Assembly (NCBI GenBank): GCA_902624455.1
Contig: CACNXQ010000001.1
Location: 141,828 to 205,827, forward strand
Direction: 5' to 3'
Origin: an uncultured Pelagibacteraceae bacterium
Lineage (GTDB): Bacteria > Pseudomonadota > Alphaproteobacteria > Pelagibacterales > AG-422-B15
Length of the DNA stretch: 64,000 bases
Shown one piece after another: positions 34,904-44,324 of this stretch. Below the pieces are notes generated by a model that saw nothing but the letters and a program-made list of their open reading frames with translations, was not told where the DNA came from and ran no database searches. How positions within the stretch are numbered: the first letter of the stretch is position 1; the number at the start of each line of letters is the position of its first letter. The position numbers and the translations under genes were made by a program.

Positions 34904-36867
34904 TGAGAAAAGACATCAGAAAACCAAGAAGGAGTGTTTTATATGTTCCAGGGTCAAATCAAAAGGCTCTAAAAAAGAGTTCCTCACTAGATGTTGATGC
35001 ACTTATCTATGATTTAGAAGACTCTGTATCTCTGAGTGCTAAGAATGATGCAAGAAATGCAATAATTGAATTAGTAAACTCTGGTGTAAATAAAGATAAA
35101 GAGCAAATTGTAAGAATTAATTCCTTGGATACAGAAGAAGGAAAAAAAGACTTAGAAATATTTAAAAAGTGTCAGCCTGATGCAGTATTAATACCAAAAA
35201 TAAACGATGCAAAAGATATCTTAAATTGCGAAAAAGATCTTCCATCTAAAGATATAAAAATCTGGGTAATGATGGAAACTGCTTTATCAATTGTAAATGC
35301 TTATGAAATCGCAAAATCATCAAATTTGCTGAAATGTTTTGTAATGGGAACAAATGATCTATCTGCAGAGCTTGGATTAGATGAGGATCTAAAGCGCACG
35401 GCGCTAGTAACTAGTTTTGAAAAATGTATGATGGCATCAAAGGCCTTTAAACTGTCTATACTTGATGGAGTATTCAACGATATAAGAGACCCAAGTGGGT
35501 TTGAGGAAGAATGTATTTATAGTCATGGCCTTGGATTTGATGGCAAGACTCTTATTCATCCTGGCCAAATTCAGATTTGTAATAAAATATTCACACCAAC
35601 CATAGAACAATTAGAAAAAGCTAGAAAGATTGTTGATGCATTCAATGAAGCTCGAGAGAAAGATCCCAATGTAGGTGTTATTGTAGTTGATGGAAATCAA
35701 ATAGAAGAACTCCATGTTGCACACGCGCAAAGAATTCTTGATGCTGAAGACCTAGTAGTAAAAGTATCAGAGGATAATGCAGAGAAAGTATCTGATATTC
35801 CTAAAGGTCAAAGTAAATTTAATGTTGGTAATTTCTTTGAAGACTTCTATATGGATCAAATTATTGAGCACGCAACACCTCGCACTATTACAGCCGGCGA
35901 TAGTGCGTTATATACTGCATTATATGGATCAAGATTTGCACTGCATTCTTCTAAAGAATTTGCAAAAAATATAAATTATCATGATTCACCTGTAGATGAT
36001 TTTTTACTTTTTAATGTAGCATTTGGAAAAACCGTTCCAGATATATCTCTTAATGCTATCGCAAATCTTGGTTATTCAGAATGTAAATTTTTAAAACCTG
36101 CTTTTCCAGGTGATACAATTAATTCAGAGTCAAAAGTGATTGGGATCAAAGAAAATTCAAACGGTGAAACAGGAACTGTTTACGTTCATTCAACCGGATT
36201 TAATCAAAGAAAAGAGAAAGTAATTGATTATAAAAGATGGGTTATGGTTCGAAAAAAAAATCAAGGCTTAACAGGATTGAACCCAACAGTTCCTAAAATC
36301 AAAACTGAATTATCAAATGAAGAGATTAAACAAATTTCTCTAAGCTATGACTTTAATTGTCTTAATTACGATTTTGCAGCAGCCGGTTCGAGCCTTTGTT
36401 ATGAAGATTATGATGTTGATGAAAAGATCAATCATATCGACGGCATAACAGTGGAGGAGTCTGAACATATGTTAGCTACAAAACTTTATCAAAATAACGC
36501 GAAAGTTCACTTTAATCAGTTTGTAGAAAAGAATGGTCGATTTGGTAAACGAATTGTTTATGGTGGTCATGTAATAAGTTTGACAAGAGCAATATCTTTT
36601 AATGGTCTTTCCAATGCATTTAAAGTAATAGGTATTAATGGAGGTACTCACGCCTCACCATGTTTTGCAGGTACAACAGTATTTGCGTGGAGTCAGATAA
36701 TTGACAAAATTGAAATTTCAGAATCTTTGGGTGCAATGAGAATTGTCACAAACGGTATCGGCGATGCACATCCAAATCAGTTTCAAGGAAAAGATGAAAA
36801 AGGTAAATTCAACCAGAACGTTTTATTAAGCCTTGATTATTGGGTTCTAATACCAAGAAAAAAATAA
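34903..36867 (+). CDS. Fusion of a CitE/malyl-CoA lyase-type enzyme with mesaconyl-CoA hydratase
   Basis: One 654-residue ORF joins two enzymes. Residues 1-285 are a CitE/HpcH-type barrel: SVLYVPGSN, LIYDLEDSV, R71, metal ligands E125 (MMET) and D152 (GTNDLSAELG), and IHPGQI at 218-223. Residues about 306-654 match mesaconyl-CoA (beta-methylmalyl-CoA) hydratase with two hot-dog domains: FFEDFYMDQIIEHATPRTI, YTALYGSRFAL, FGKTVPDISLNA, YGGHVISLTRA. A ~20-residue linker joins them. The predicted pair interconverts mesaconyl-CoA and beta-methylmalyl-CoA and cleaves the latter to glyoxylate and propionyl-CoA, as in the ethylmalonyl-CoA pathway. From memory these are separate genes near sdh in Rhodobacter. 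It overlaps asd by one base; sdhC follows. No frameshift is seen. Confidence 0.88.
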   Translation: MRKDIRKPRRSVLYVPGSNQKALKKSSSLDVDALIYDLEDSVSLSAKNDARNAIIELVNSGVNKDKEQIVRINSLDTEEGKKDLEIFKKCQPDAVLIPKINDAKDILNCEKDLPSKDIKIWVMMETALSIVNAYEIAKSSNLLKCFVMGTNDLSAELGLDEDLKRTALVTSFEKCMMASKAFKLSILDGVFNDIRDPSGFEEECIYSHGLGFDGKTLIHPGQIQICNKIFTPTIEQLEKARKIVDAFNEAREKDPNVGVIVVDGNQIEELHVAHAQRILDAEDLVVKVSEDNAEKVSDIPKGQSKFNVGNFFEDFYMDQIIEHATPRTITAGDSALYTALYGSRFALHSSKEFAKNINYHDSPVDDFLLFNVAFGKTVPDISLNAIANLGYSECKFLKPAFPGDTINSESKVIGIKENSNGETGTVYVHSTGFNQRKEKVIDYKRWVMVRKKNQGLTGLNPTVPKIKTELSNEEIKQISLSYDFNCLNYDFAAAGSSLCYEDYDVDEKINHIDGITVEESEHMLATKLYQNNAKVHFNQFVEKNGRFGKRIVYGGHVISLTRAISFNGLSNAFKVIGINGGTHASPCFAGTTVFAWSQIIDKIEISESLGAMRIVTNGIGDAHPNQFQGKDEKGKFNQNVLLSLDYWVLIPRKK

Positions 36868-36870
36868 AAA

Positions 36871-36899
36871 TTCATAGAAATTATATTATTTGATATAAT
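36871..36899 (+). promoter_or_regulatory. Candidate sigma-70 promoter for sdhCDAB
   Basis: TTCATA at 36871-36876 and a perfect TATAAT at 36894-36899 are spaced by 17 bases. The -10 box lies in an AT-only inverted repeat, AATTATAT at 36879-36886 with ATATAATT at 36893-36900. Transcription would begin about five bases before the sdhC ATG at 36911, which would leave almost no leader. Confidence 0.5.
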
Positions 36900-36910
36900 T
36901 AAATATACTA

Positions 36911-37288
36911 ATGACTAATCCATTATCGCCACATTTGCAGGTTTACAGATGGCAGGTAACATCTGTTCTTTCAATTCTTCATAGAATAACAGGTGTAGTT
37001 ACTTCATTAGGGAGCTTGTTGCTTGTTCTTTACATGACCTCATTTGCTTTTAGCAGGGAACTTTTTGATTTTATAAATTTTGTTTTTAATAATCTTCTAG
37101 GTAGAACAATTCTTATTGGTCTCACTTTTTCGGTGTTATTCTATTTTTCCGCATGTCTAAAACATTTGTTTTGGGATTCAGGGTATGGCTTGGACTTAAT
37201 TACTGCCAAATTGACAGGGTGGATTACAGTTGTTGTGTCAGGTTTGTTGACCATACTAATCTGGTTTATCATTTATGGTGTTATTTAG
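36911..37288 (+). CDS. sdhC: Succinate dehydrogenase cytochrome b556 subunit
   Basis: A 125-residue membrane anchor with three helices. The N-terminal NPLSPHLQVYRWQVTSVLSILHRITGV is the family signature, with the serine and arginine near the quinone site and H in LHRITG; the later CLKHLFWDSG supplies the heme-ligand histidine region. It anchors SdhAB and passes electrons to ubiquinone. The stop lies two bases before the preferred sdhD start. Confidence 0.95.
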   Translation: MTNPLSPHLQVYRWQVTSVLSILHRITGVVTSLGSLLLVLYMTSFAFSRELFDFINFVFNNLLGRTILIGLTFSVLFYFSACLKHLFWDSGYGLDLITAKLTGWITVVVSGLLTILIWFIIYGVI

Positions 37289-37289
37289 T

Positions 37290-37625
37290 ATGTTTAATTC
37301 AGCCAAAAATACTTGGAAATTCCACAGATACAGCACCATTGCTCTTATACCAATGATCGCTTATTTATTTTTTAAGATCATCCAGTTTTCACATATGTCT
37401 TATGACCAGATATTGCTTGATTTAAATAGTACTTGGTCGTTCCTCTTTATATTGATATTCACAGTCTTGGGTTTATTTCATATGTATACGGGGGTACATG
37501 AAATTATGGAGGATTACATACATGATGAGACTATTAAGAGAGTTTCTGAGATTTTAATTTTAGTCTTTTTGGGTGGTATCTTCAGCATGACTTGTTTATC
37601 CCTAGGTTTAATAATATTGAGCTAA
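37290..37625 (+). CDS. sdhD: Succinate dehydrogenase hydrophobic anchor subunit
   Basis: Started at the ATG at 37290 the protein has 111 residues with three membrane helices; an in-frame ATG at 37275 inside the end of sdhC would add five residues. The HMYTGVHEIMEDYIHDE segment after the second helix is the SdhD hallmark, with the heme-ligand histidine and the conserved DY pair near the quinone site. No ribosome-binding site decides between the two starts. It lies directly before sdhA. Confidence 0.93.
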   Translation: MFNSAKNTWKFHRYSTIALIPMIAYLFFKIIQFSHMSYDQILLDLNSTWSFLFILIFTVLGLFHMYTGVHEIMEDYIHDETIKRVSEILILVFLGGIFSMTCLSLGLIILS

Positions 37626-37628
37626 TTA

Positions 37629-39404
37629 ATGAGTTACGAAATTGAATATCATGATTATGACGTTGTTGTAGTTGGTGCAGGTGGTTCAGGACTACGTGCT
37701 ACAGTAGGTGCAGTTGAGAATGGTTATAAAACCGCGTGTATTTCAAAAGTGTTTCCAACAAGAAGTCATACAGTTGCTGCTCAAGGAGGTATATCAGCTG
37801 CGCTCGGAAATATGGGTGATGACGACTGGCGATGGCACATGTACGACACTGTTAAAGGATCTGACTGGTTAGGTGACCAAGATGCTATCGAATATCTTTG
37901 TAAAAATGCTCCGAAAGCAGTTTTAGAATTAGAAAACTACGGAGTACCTTTCAGTAGAACTGAGGACGGAAAAATTTATCAAAGAGCTTTTGGCGGCATG
38001 ACAAAAAATTATGGTGAAGGCACCGCCCAAAGAACCTGCGCAGCAGCAGATAGAACCGGTCATGCAATTATACACACACTCTATGGTCAATCTCTTAAAC
38101 ATGATGTTGATTATTACATTGAATATTTTGTTTTAGATTTACTAATGGTAGATGGAGAATGCCGAGGAGTTGTTGCTTGGTGCTTAGAAGATGGGAAACT
38201 ACATGTATTTAAATCAAAGCAAGTAGTTCTTGCAACTGGTGGTTACGGACGTGTTTATTTCTCAGCTACATCTGCTCATACATGCACAGGCGATGGTAAT
38301 GCAATGGTTTTAAGAGCAGGATTACCTCTTCAAGATATGGAGTTTGTTCAATTCCACCCGACAGGCATTTATGGTGTTGGTTGCCTCATTACCGAGGGAG
38401 CTAGAGGCGAAGGTGGTTATTTAGTTAATAGTGAAGGTGAGAGATTTATGGAACGTTATGCCCCTTCTGCCAAGGATCTTGCATCAAGAGATGTAGTTTC
38501 AAGGTCGATCACTAAAGAGATTATAGAGGGTCGTGGCGTTGGCAAAGAAAAGGATCATGCTTTTCTTCACTTGGATCATATAGACTCTGATATTTTAGAA
38601 GAAAGATTACCTGGTATTTCTGAGTCTGCTAAAATTTTTGCTGGGGTTGATGTAACTAAGCAACCAATTCCAATCATTCCAACCGTTCATTACAACATGG
38701 GAGGTATTCCAACTAATTTCCATGGTGAAGTTATGAATCTAGTAAACGGAGATGAGTCAGTTGTTCCGGGTTTAATGGCTGTTGGTGAAGCCGCTTGTGT
38801 AAGTGTGCACGGCGCCAATAGGCTTGGATCGAATTCACTTATAGACCTTGTGGTCTTTGGAAAAGCTGCTGCTGATAGAATTAACGATACTACAAAAAAA
38901 GATACTCCCAATAAAGATGTCCCTCAGTCGGTTATTGACGAAGTCATCGCGAGATTTGATCGTGTAAGAAATACTGAAGGTGACATTTCAACCTCCGACT
39001 TAAGGGATCAGATGCAAAAAGTAATGCAAAAGCATTGTGCTGTTTTTAGAGATGATGACATTATGTCAGAAGGTAAAAAGTTAATTGAAGAAACATGGTT
39101 AAATTCTGAGAATATTAAAATTAAAGATAAATCTTTAGTTTGGAATACTGATCTGCTGGAAACACTTGAATACAAAAACTTAATTGCTCAAGCAGTTGTG
39201 ACAATGAATTCAGCGCTCAATAGAAAAGAGAGCCGCGGAGCTCATGCCAGGGAAGACTTTAAAGAAAGAGATGATGCAAACTGGATGAAACATACTCTTT
39301 CATGGTTAGATGACAAAGAGTGTAGTTTGGATTACAGGTCAGTGCATGAGTACACTTTATCAAACGAAGCTAAATACATTGAACCAAAAGCTAGGGTTTA
39401 CTGA
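37629..39404 (+). CDS. sdhA: Succinate dehydrogenase flavoprotein subunit
   Basis: A 591-residue flavoprotein. [12 protein letters not shown] binds FAD; the histidine in [18 protein letters not shown] carries the covalent flavin; [22 protein letters not shown] and the catalytic arginine segment ASRDVVSRS are present, as is [11 protein letters not shown]. The C-terminal [16 protein letters not shown] is standard. It oxidises succinate to fumarate at the inner face of the membrane and overlaps sdhB by one base. Confidence 0.98.
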   Translation: MSYEIEYHDYDVVVVGAGGSGLRATVGAVENGYKTACISKVFPTRSHTVAAQGGISAALGNMGDDDWRWHMYDTVKGSDWLGDQDAIEYLCKNAPKAVLELENYGVPFSRTEDGKIYQRAFGGMTKNYGEGTAQRTCAAADRTGHAIIHTLYGQSLKHDVDYYIEYFVLDLLMVDGECRGVVAWCLEDGKLHVFKSKQVVLATGGYGRVYFSATSAHTCTGDGNAMVLRAGLPLQDMEFVQFHPTGIYGVGCLITEGARGEGGYLVNSEGERFMERYAPSAKDLASRDVVSRSITKEIIEGRGVGKEKDHAFLHLDHIDSDILEERLPGISESAKIFAGVDVTKQPIPIIPTVHYNMGGIPTNFHGEVMNLVNGDESVVPGLMAVGEAACVSVHGANRLGSNSLIDLVVFGKAAADRINDTTKKDTPNKDVPQSVIDEVIARFDRVRNTEGDISTSDLRDQMQKVMQKHCAVFRDDDIMSEGKKLIEETWLNSENIKIKDKSLVWNTDLLETLEYKNLIAQAVVTMNSALNRKESRGAHAREDFKERDDANWMKHTLSWLDDKECSLDYRSVHEYTLSNEAKYIEPKARVY

Positions 39405-40180
39405 TGGTTCAATTTAATCTTCCAGATAATTCAAAACTTACAAAAGGTGAATATTTTCAAACAAAAGAGCCTTCTAAAAATGTAAAAAAATTCCAAATCT
39501 ATAGGTGGTCACCCGAAGATGATAAAAATCCTCGTATGGATACATATGAAGTTGATCTAGATACTTGTGGACCAATGGTTTTAGATGCTGTTATGAAAAT
39601 TAAAAATGAAACTGATTCTTCTCTAACCTTTAGAAGATCTTGCAGAGAAGGTATTTGTGGTTCGTGTGCAATGAATATAGACGGCACCAACACATTAGCA
39701 TGTACCAAAGCTATTTCGGATGTAAAAGGTGATGTCAAAATTTATCCTTTACCCCATATGCCCGTGATAAAGGATTTAGTAACTAACTTGAAAAGTCTCT
39801 ATAAGCAGTTGAAGTCAATTAAGCCTTGGCTCCACAGAAAAAATAATGAACATTCTGAAAGTGAAAACATACAATCAAGAGATGAGAGAGCTAAACTTGA
39901 TGGTCTTTATGAATGTATTTTATGTGCTTGTTGTTCCACATCATGTCCAAGTTATTGGTGGAATAGTGATAAATATTTAGGTCCAGCAGTATTACTTCAA
40001 TCTTATAGATGGCTGCAAGATAGCAGAGATGAAGAAAGAAAAGAAAGACTTAAAGAATTAGATGATACATTTAAAGTTTATCGCTGCCATTCAATCATGA
40101 ACTGTACTCAAACGTGTCCTAAGGGTCTTAATCCAGCTAAAGCTATTGCAGGTATTAAGCAAATGATTGCTCAACAGTAG
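39404..40180 (+). CDS. sdhB: Succinate dehydrogenase iron-sulfur subunit
   Basis: A 258-residue subunit with a 2Fe-2S domain ([16 protein letters not shown] and a following C in NTLACTK) and a C-terminal double cluster domain ([17 protein letters not shown] and [17 protein letters not shown]). It connects SdhA to the membrane quinone site. Last gene of sdhCDAB; a long perfect hairpin lies about 50 bases after the stop. Confidence 0.98.
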   Translation: MVQFNLPDNSKLTKGEYFQTKEPSKNVKKFQIYRWSPEDDKNPRMDTYEVDLDTCGPMVLDAVMKIKNETDSSLTFRRSCREGICGSCAMNIDGTNTLACTKAISDVKGDVKIYPLPHMPVIKDLVTNLKSLYKQLKSIKPWLHRKNNEHSESENIQSRDERAKLDGLYECILCACCSTSCPSYWWNSDKYLGPAVLLQSYRWLQDSRDEERKERLKELDDTFKVYRCHSIMNCTQTCPKGLNPAKAIAGIKQMIAQQ

Positions 40181-40228
40181 CAAAAATTAAATTCTTAATA
40201 ATCAAGATTAGTTTATTATCTGAAGCTC

Positions 40229-40278
40229 GATGGGCAAATGGCAAGGGGATATATCTAAAGAAACGCTATTTGCCCATC
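40229..40278 (+). ncRNA. Long perfect hairpin in the sdhB-smr convergent gap
   Basis: GATGGGCAAATGGC (40229-40242) pairs with GCTATTTGCCCATC (40265-40278) over 14 base pairs with one G-U, closing a 22-base loop that contains AAGGGG and the self-complementary GATATATC. No T-run follows on either strand, so it is not a textbook intrinsic terminator. It may be a 3' stabiliser of the sdh message, a terminator of a non-canonical kind, a processed small RNA, or a protein site. The function is unknown; the pairing itself is certain. Confidence 0.6.
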
Positions 40279-40353
40279 ATTAAAATTATATATAAGTAGC
40301 AAATGAAATATTTAAACTGCAGATAGACTGCCAAATTGACACATGGTTAGGAA

Positions 40354-40587
40354 CTAATATCTTTTTTCAATTTTTACAACAAAGCTTCCACCGTGCCAAC
40401 TTTCTTCGATGTATCTTACTTGATGACTACTTTCAGACCAGTATTGAAACTCTTTTCTTATTTGACCACTCTTACCAGTTATAATTTCTACTTTAGTTAT
40501 ATTTTGAGTATAGGCTTCATAAATGAAATCTGTAAATTCATTATAAGCTTCCTCAAGAGTGAATCCGTGAAGGTCTAGTTTCCTCAT
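40354..40587 (-). CDS. Stand-alone Smr domain protein
   Basis: A 77-residue protein consisting only of a small Smr domain: the RKLDLHGFTLEEAYNEF motif with LDLHG at 4-8, VEIITGKSGQIR (the TGxG-like loop), and a C-terminal GGSFVVKIEKR strand. Smr domains are RNA or branched-DNA endonucleases, in MutS2 and in ribosome-rescue SmrB proteins. This copy has no partner domain, and is shorter than SmrB. It diverges from mmsA with 50 bases between starts and converges with sdhB across a 173-base gap. Confidence 0.82.
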   Translation of the reverse strand: MRKLDLHGFTLEEAYNEFTDFIYEAYTQNITKVEIITGKSGQIRKEFQYWSESSHQVRYIEESWHGGSFVVKIEKRY

Positions 40588-40597
40588 ATTTTGATCA

Positions 40598-40625
40598 TTG
40601 CCATCAACAATATTTAATTTACAAT
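40598..40625 (+). promoter_or_regulatory. Candidate sigma-70 promoter for mmsA
   Basis: TTGCCA at 40598-40603 and TACAAT at 40620-40625 are 16 bases apart in the 50-base gap between the divergent smr and mmsA genes. Transcription would begin about six bases before the mmsA ATG at 40638, and no ribosome-binding site is visible, so translation may be close to leaderless. Confidence 0.5.
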
Positions 40626-40637
40626 ACTTTTCATTCT

Positions 40638-42131
40638 ATGAAAAAAATTAATCATTTCATTAATGGTAAAGAGTATATAAGTAAATCCGATCGATTTGGT
40701 GATATTTTTAATCCTGCAAGTGGAGAAAAAATAGGCTCAGTAAGCTTTGCTAATAAAGATGATGTTGCCTTGGCGATTCAAAATGCATCAGATGCTCAAA
40801 AGAAGTGGGCTGCAACACCACCTTTAGCCAGGTCTCGGGTGATGTTTAAATTCAAAGAACTAATTCTAAGAGACATGGATAAGCTTGCTTTAGAGTTAAC
40901 AAACGAACACGGCAAAATTTTAAGTGACTCAGTAGGATCATTAACCCGTGGTATGGAAGTAGTTGAATTTGCATGTGGAATACCTCACCTATTAAAGGGT
41001 GAATTTTCGGAAAATGTTGGAACTGAAATTGACAGCTGGAGTACAAGACAACCTCTAGGTGTTTGTGTTGGCATATCACCTTTTAACTTTCCAGCAATGG
41101 TTCCAATGTGGATGTTTGTGATGTCAATCGCGTGTGGAAACTCTTTCATTTTGAAACCAAGTGAAAAAGACCCAACTGTCCCGTATATGATGGGTGACAT
41201 TTTAAAAGAAGCCGGGCTACCTGATGGAGTTTTCAATGTTATAAATGGCGATAAAGAGGCTGTTGATTTATTGATAACAGATCCAAAAGTTGAGTCTGTT
41301 AGCTTTGTAGGCTCGACGCCTGTTGCAGAATATATTTACCACACATCATCCAAACACAATAAACGAGTGCAGTCACTTGGTGGCGCTAAAAACCATATGA
41401 TAGTAATGCCTGATGCTGACTTAGATCAAGTCGTTGATGGATTAATAGGGGCTGGATACGGCTCTGCTGGTGAAAGATGCATGGCTTTATCAGTTGCTGT
41501 TGCGGTGGGTGATGTAGGAGATAAATTAATAAAAAAATTAACTCCACGTGTTCAATCTTTAAAAGTTGGTCCAGGCACAGATCCTGAAGTAGAAATGGGA
41601 CCACTCATAAGTAAACAACATTTAGACAAAGTTACCTCATTTGTTGATAGAGGTGTGCAAGAAGGTGCTGATTTGTTAGTTGATGGAAGGTCAATTAGTT
41701 TACAAGGTTATGAAAATGGATATTTTATAGGAGGTTGTCTCTTCGATAACGTTCAAGAAAATATGAGCATTTATAAAGAAGAGATCTTTGGTCCTGTAAT
41801 GTCAGTTGTAAGAAAACCGACTTTTAATGACGCACTAGACTTAGTAAATGGTCATGAGTTCGGGAATGGAACAACGATTTATACTAGAGATGGAGATACC
41901 GCTAGAGCATTTGCTAATCAGTGTAAAATTGGAATGGTTGGAGTGAATGTTCCAATTCCTGTTCCAATGGCATTTCATAGTTTCGGAGGATGGAAAAGAT
42001 CTTTATTTGGTGACCATGCAATGCATGGAATGGATGGAGTTAGGTTCTTCACGAGATTAAAAACTGTTACTTCAAGATGGCCGACAGGTATAAGACAAGG
42101 GGCCGAATTTACAATACCAACTATGAAATAA
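40638..42131 (+). CDS. mmsA: Methylmalonate-semialdehyde dehydrogenase (CoA-acylating)
   Basis: A 497-residue aldehyde dehydrogenase of the MmsA subgroup. Typical are the opening HFINGKEY, QPLGVCVGISPFNFPAMVPMWMF, VGSTPVAEYIY, and the catalytic cysteine in GSAGERCMALS. SFGGWKRSLFGDHAMHGMDGVRF near the end separates it from ordinary aldehyde dehydrogenases. It converts methylmalonate or malonate semialdehyde to propionyl- or acetyl-CoA in valine, inositol and beta-alanine breakdown. It stands alone between smr and mdh, inside the TCA block. Confidence 0.95.
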   Translation: MKKINHFINGKEYISKSDRFGDIFNPASGEKIGSVSFANKDDVALAIQNASDAQKKWAATPPLARSRVMFKFKELILRDMDKLALELTNEHGKILSDSVGSLTRGMEVVEFACGIPHLLKGEFSENVGTEIDSWSTRQPLGVCVGISPFNFPAMVPMWMFVMSIACGNSFILKPSEKDPTVPYMMGDILKEAGLPDGVFNVINGDKEAVDLLITDPKVESVSFVGSTPVAEYIYHTSSKHNKRVQSLGGAKNHMIVMPDADLDQVVDGLIGAGYGSAGERCMALSVAVAVGDVGDKLIKKLTPRVQSLKVGPGTDPEVEMGPLISKQHLDKVTSFVDRGVQEGADLLVDGRSISLQGYENGYFIGGCLFDNVQENMSIYKEEIFGPVMSVVRKPTFNDALDLVNGHEFGNGTTIYTRDGDTARAFANQCKIGMVGVNVPIPVPMAFHSFGGWKRSLFGDHAMHGMDGVRFFTRLKTVTSRWPTGIRQGAEFTIPTMK

Positions 42132-42132
42132 T

Positions 42133-42175
42133 ATCTTGATTCTTATCTTGATTTAAAATACCTAGAAGTTAATTT
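42133..42175 (+). promoter_or_regulatory. Direct repeat and possible promoter before mdh
   Basis: ATCTTGATT occurs twice, at 42133-42141 and 42145-42153, offset by 12 bases. The second copy contains TTGATT (42148-42153), which with TAATTT at 42170-42175 (16-base spacing) could form a sigma-70 promoter for mdh-sucCDAB-lpd. The first copy may be an operator half-site or chance. Confidence 0.4.
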
Positions 42176-42194
42176 ACGAAACGTAATTACCTAC

Positions 42195-43157
42195 ATGCAA
42201 AATAAAAAAATATCATTAATCGGAGCTGGTCAGATAGGTGGTACCCTTGCTCATTTAGCTGCAATAAAAGAGTTAGGTGATGTCGTGCTTTTTGATCTTG
42301 TCGCGGGTTTAGCTAAAGGTAAAGCCTTAGACATAGCTCAATCCTCAGCTATAGATGGTTTTAATACTTCACTGATGGGTACAGACAATTATGTGGATAC
42401 TGCAAATTCAGATGTGATTATTATTACAGCAGGTGTTCCACGAAAACCAGGAATGACTCGAGATGATCTGTTGTCTACTAATTTAAAAATTATTAAACAA
42501 GTTGCTGACGGTATTAAAGATACTTCACCAAATGCTTTTGTAATCTGTATTACAAATCCACTTGATGTAATTGTTATGGCACTGCAGAAATATTCAGGAA
42601 TACCAGAAAACAAGGTAATCGGTATGGCTGGTGTTTTGGACACATCAAGATACAAATATTTTTTATCTCAGGAATTAAACGTACCAATTTCAGAAATTGA
42701 TGCATTTGTACTTGGTGGTCATGGCGACACTATGGTTCCTTTTCCAAATAAAACATTCATAAGTGGAAAACCACTAAGTAAATACATAGAAAACGGTAAG
42801 ATTTCTCATCAAAGGTTAGAAGAAATTATTAACAGAACAAGATCGGGGGGCGCGGAAGTTGTTAAATTATTGGAAACTGGATCTGCATTTTATGCACCAG
42901 CCGCTTCTGGGATTGAAATGGCAGAGTCTTACTTAAAAGATCAAAAGAAAGTACTTCCTTGTGCTGCTTACTTAAATGGTCAATATGGACAAAATAACAT
43001 TTATGCTGGTGTTCCTGTAAAAATTGGCTCAGGGGGAATTGAAGAAGTAATTGAAGTTAGTCTCGATGAAGATGAAAAAAAGAATTTCGATGTTTCAATT
43101 AATGCAGTAAAAGAATTACTTGATGCTGCAAAGAAAATTGATCCAAACTTAGAATAG
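42195..43157 (+). CDS. mdh: Malate dehydrogenase (lactate-dehydrogenase-like type)
   Basis: A 320-residue NAD-dependent enzyme of the LDH-like malate dehydrogenase group usual in alphaproteobacteria. It has [16 protein letters not shown] at the N-terminus, the active-site loop [12 protein letters not shown] with arginine giving malate preference, the ITNPLDV motif, and the catalytic histidine in [11 protein letters not shown]. It starts the mdh-sucC-sucD-sucA-sucB-lpd operon; sucC follows after 4 bases. Confidence 0.96.
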   Translation: MQNKKISLIGAGQIGGTLAHLAAIKELGDVVLFDLVAGLAKGKALDIAQSSAIDGFNTSLMGTDNYVDTANSDVIIITAGVPRKPGMTRDDLLSTNLKIIKQVADGIKDTSPNAFVICITNPLDVIVMALQKYSGIPENKVIGMAGVLDTSRYKYFLSQELNVPISEIDAFVLGGHGDTMVPFPNKTFISGKPLSKYIENGKISHQRLEEIINRTRSGGAEVVKLLETGSAFYAPAASGIEMAESYLKDQKKVLPCAAYLNGQYGQNNIYAGVPVKIGSGGIEEVIEVSLDEDEKKNFDVSINAVKELLDAAKKIDPNLE

Positions 43158-43161
43158 AAAC

Positions 43162-44319
43162 ATGAACATACACGAACATCAGGCGAAAGATATATTTAGA
43201 GAATACAACATTCCAGTTTCATCTGGAGAAGTTGCTTATCAAAAAAATGAAATTGAAAATGTCGTAAATAAAGTTGACGGACCTATCTGGGTAGTGAAGG
43301 CTCAAATTCACGCTGGTGGGAGAGGTAAAGGTGGAGGTGTGAAGGTAGTGGACTCTCCTGAAAAAGCTATTGAAGAGGCAAATAAAATGTACGAAATGAA
43401 TTTAATTACTCCACAAACAGGGCCCTCTGGAAGAATAGTAAAAAGGATTTATATTGAGCATGGCTCAGATATTGAAAAAGAACTTTATTTGTCATGTTTA
43501 GTAGATAGAGCGACAAGTAAAGTGGCTTTTATTGTATCAAAAATGGGCGGAATGGATATTGAGGCTGTTGCAGAAGATACACCTGAAAATATTACTACAG
43601 TTATTATCGAGCCATCGATTGGAGTAAGCGAGAAAAATATAAATGAAATGTCCAATGCGCTTGAAATTAGTGAAGCTCAGAGTGGACAGTTCTCTCAACT
43701 TGTTAAAAATTTGTATCAATTTTTTATTGAAAAAGATGCTAGTTTAGTTGAAATAAATCCTCTTATAGTTACCACTGAAAAAAAACTTCTTTGCTTGGAC
43801 GCAAAAGTAAATTTTGACGAAAATGCACTTTTTAAACATCCTGAAATTGAGAATTTAAGAGATCCTAATGAAGAAGATATTCATGAACAAGAAGCCTCCA
43901 AACACGATTTAGCTTACATAAAGCTCGATGGTAATATTGGCTGCATGGTTAATGGTGCAGGTTTAGCGATGGCCAGTTTAGATATTATTAAACTATATGG
44001 AGGCGAGCCAGCAAACTTTCTTGATGTTGGCGGTGGAGCTTCAAAAGAGAAAGTAACTAATGCTTTTAAAATTATACTTTCAGACAAGGGAGTTAAAGGT
44101 ATTTTAGTTAATATATTTGGTGGCATCATGCGATGTAATATTATTGCAGAAGGAATAATTGCAGCAGCAAAAGAATTAGAAATTTCAGTACCACTTGTTG
44201 TTCGATTAGAGGGTACTAATGTTGAGGAAGGAAAAGCAATTCTTGAAAAATCAGATGTAGATGTAATTGCTGCAAATGATTTAGATGATGCCGCAAAAAA
44301 AATAGTAAAGTTGGTATAG
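43162..44319 (+). CDS. sucC: Succinyl-CoA synthetase beta subunit
   Basis: A 385-residue ATP-grasp subunit. [22 protein letters not shown] and the [17 protein letters not shown] nucleotide-binding segment are diagnostic; LVEINPL and [16 protein letters not shown] near the C-terminus complete the family pattern. It makes ATP or GTP from succinyl-CoA together with SucD; nucleotide choice cannot be read safely. Five bases separate it from sucD. Confidence 0.97.
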   Translation: MNIHEHQAKDIFREYNIPVSSGEVAYQKNEIENVVNKVDGPIWVVKAQIHAGGRGKGGGVKVVDSPEKAIEEANKMYEMNLITPQTGPSGRIVKRIYIEHGSDIEKELYLSCLVDRATSKVAFIVSKMGGMDIEAVAEDTPENITTVIIEPSIGVSEKNINEMSNALEISEAQSGQFSQLVKNLYQFFIEKDASLVEINPLIVTTEKKLLCLDAKVNFDENALFKHPEIENLRDPNEEDIHEQEASKHDLAYIKLDGNIGCMVNGAGLAMASLDIIKLYGGEPANFLDVGGGASKEKVTNAFKIILSDKGVKGILVNIFGGIMRCNIIAEGIIAAAKELEISVPLVVRLEGTNVEEGKAILEKSDVDVIAANDLDDAAKKIVKLV

Positions 44320-44324
44320 TATAG

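Noticed and set aside
40230..40283. A 17-codon ORF (MGKWQGDISKETLFAHH) that spans the hairpin after sdhB
   Set aside because: Its start and end lie in the two stem arms, it has no ribosome-binding site, and it matches no family; the base pairing explains the sequence better than coding.
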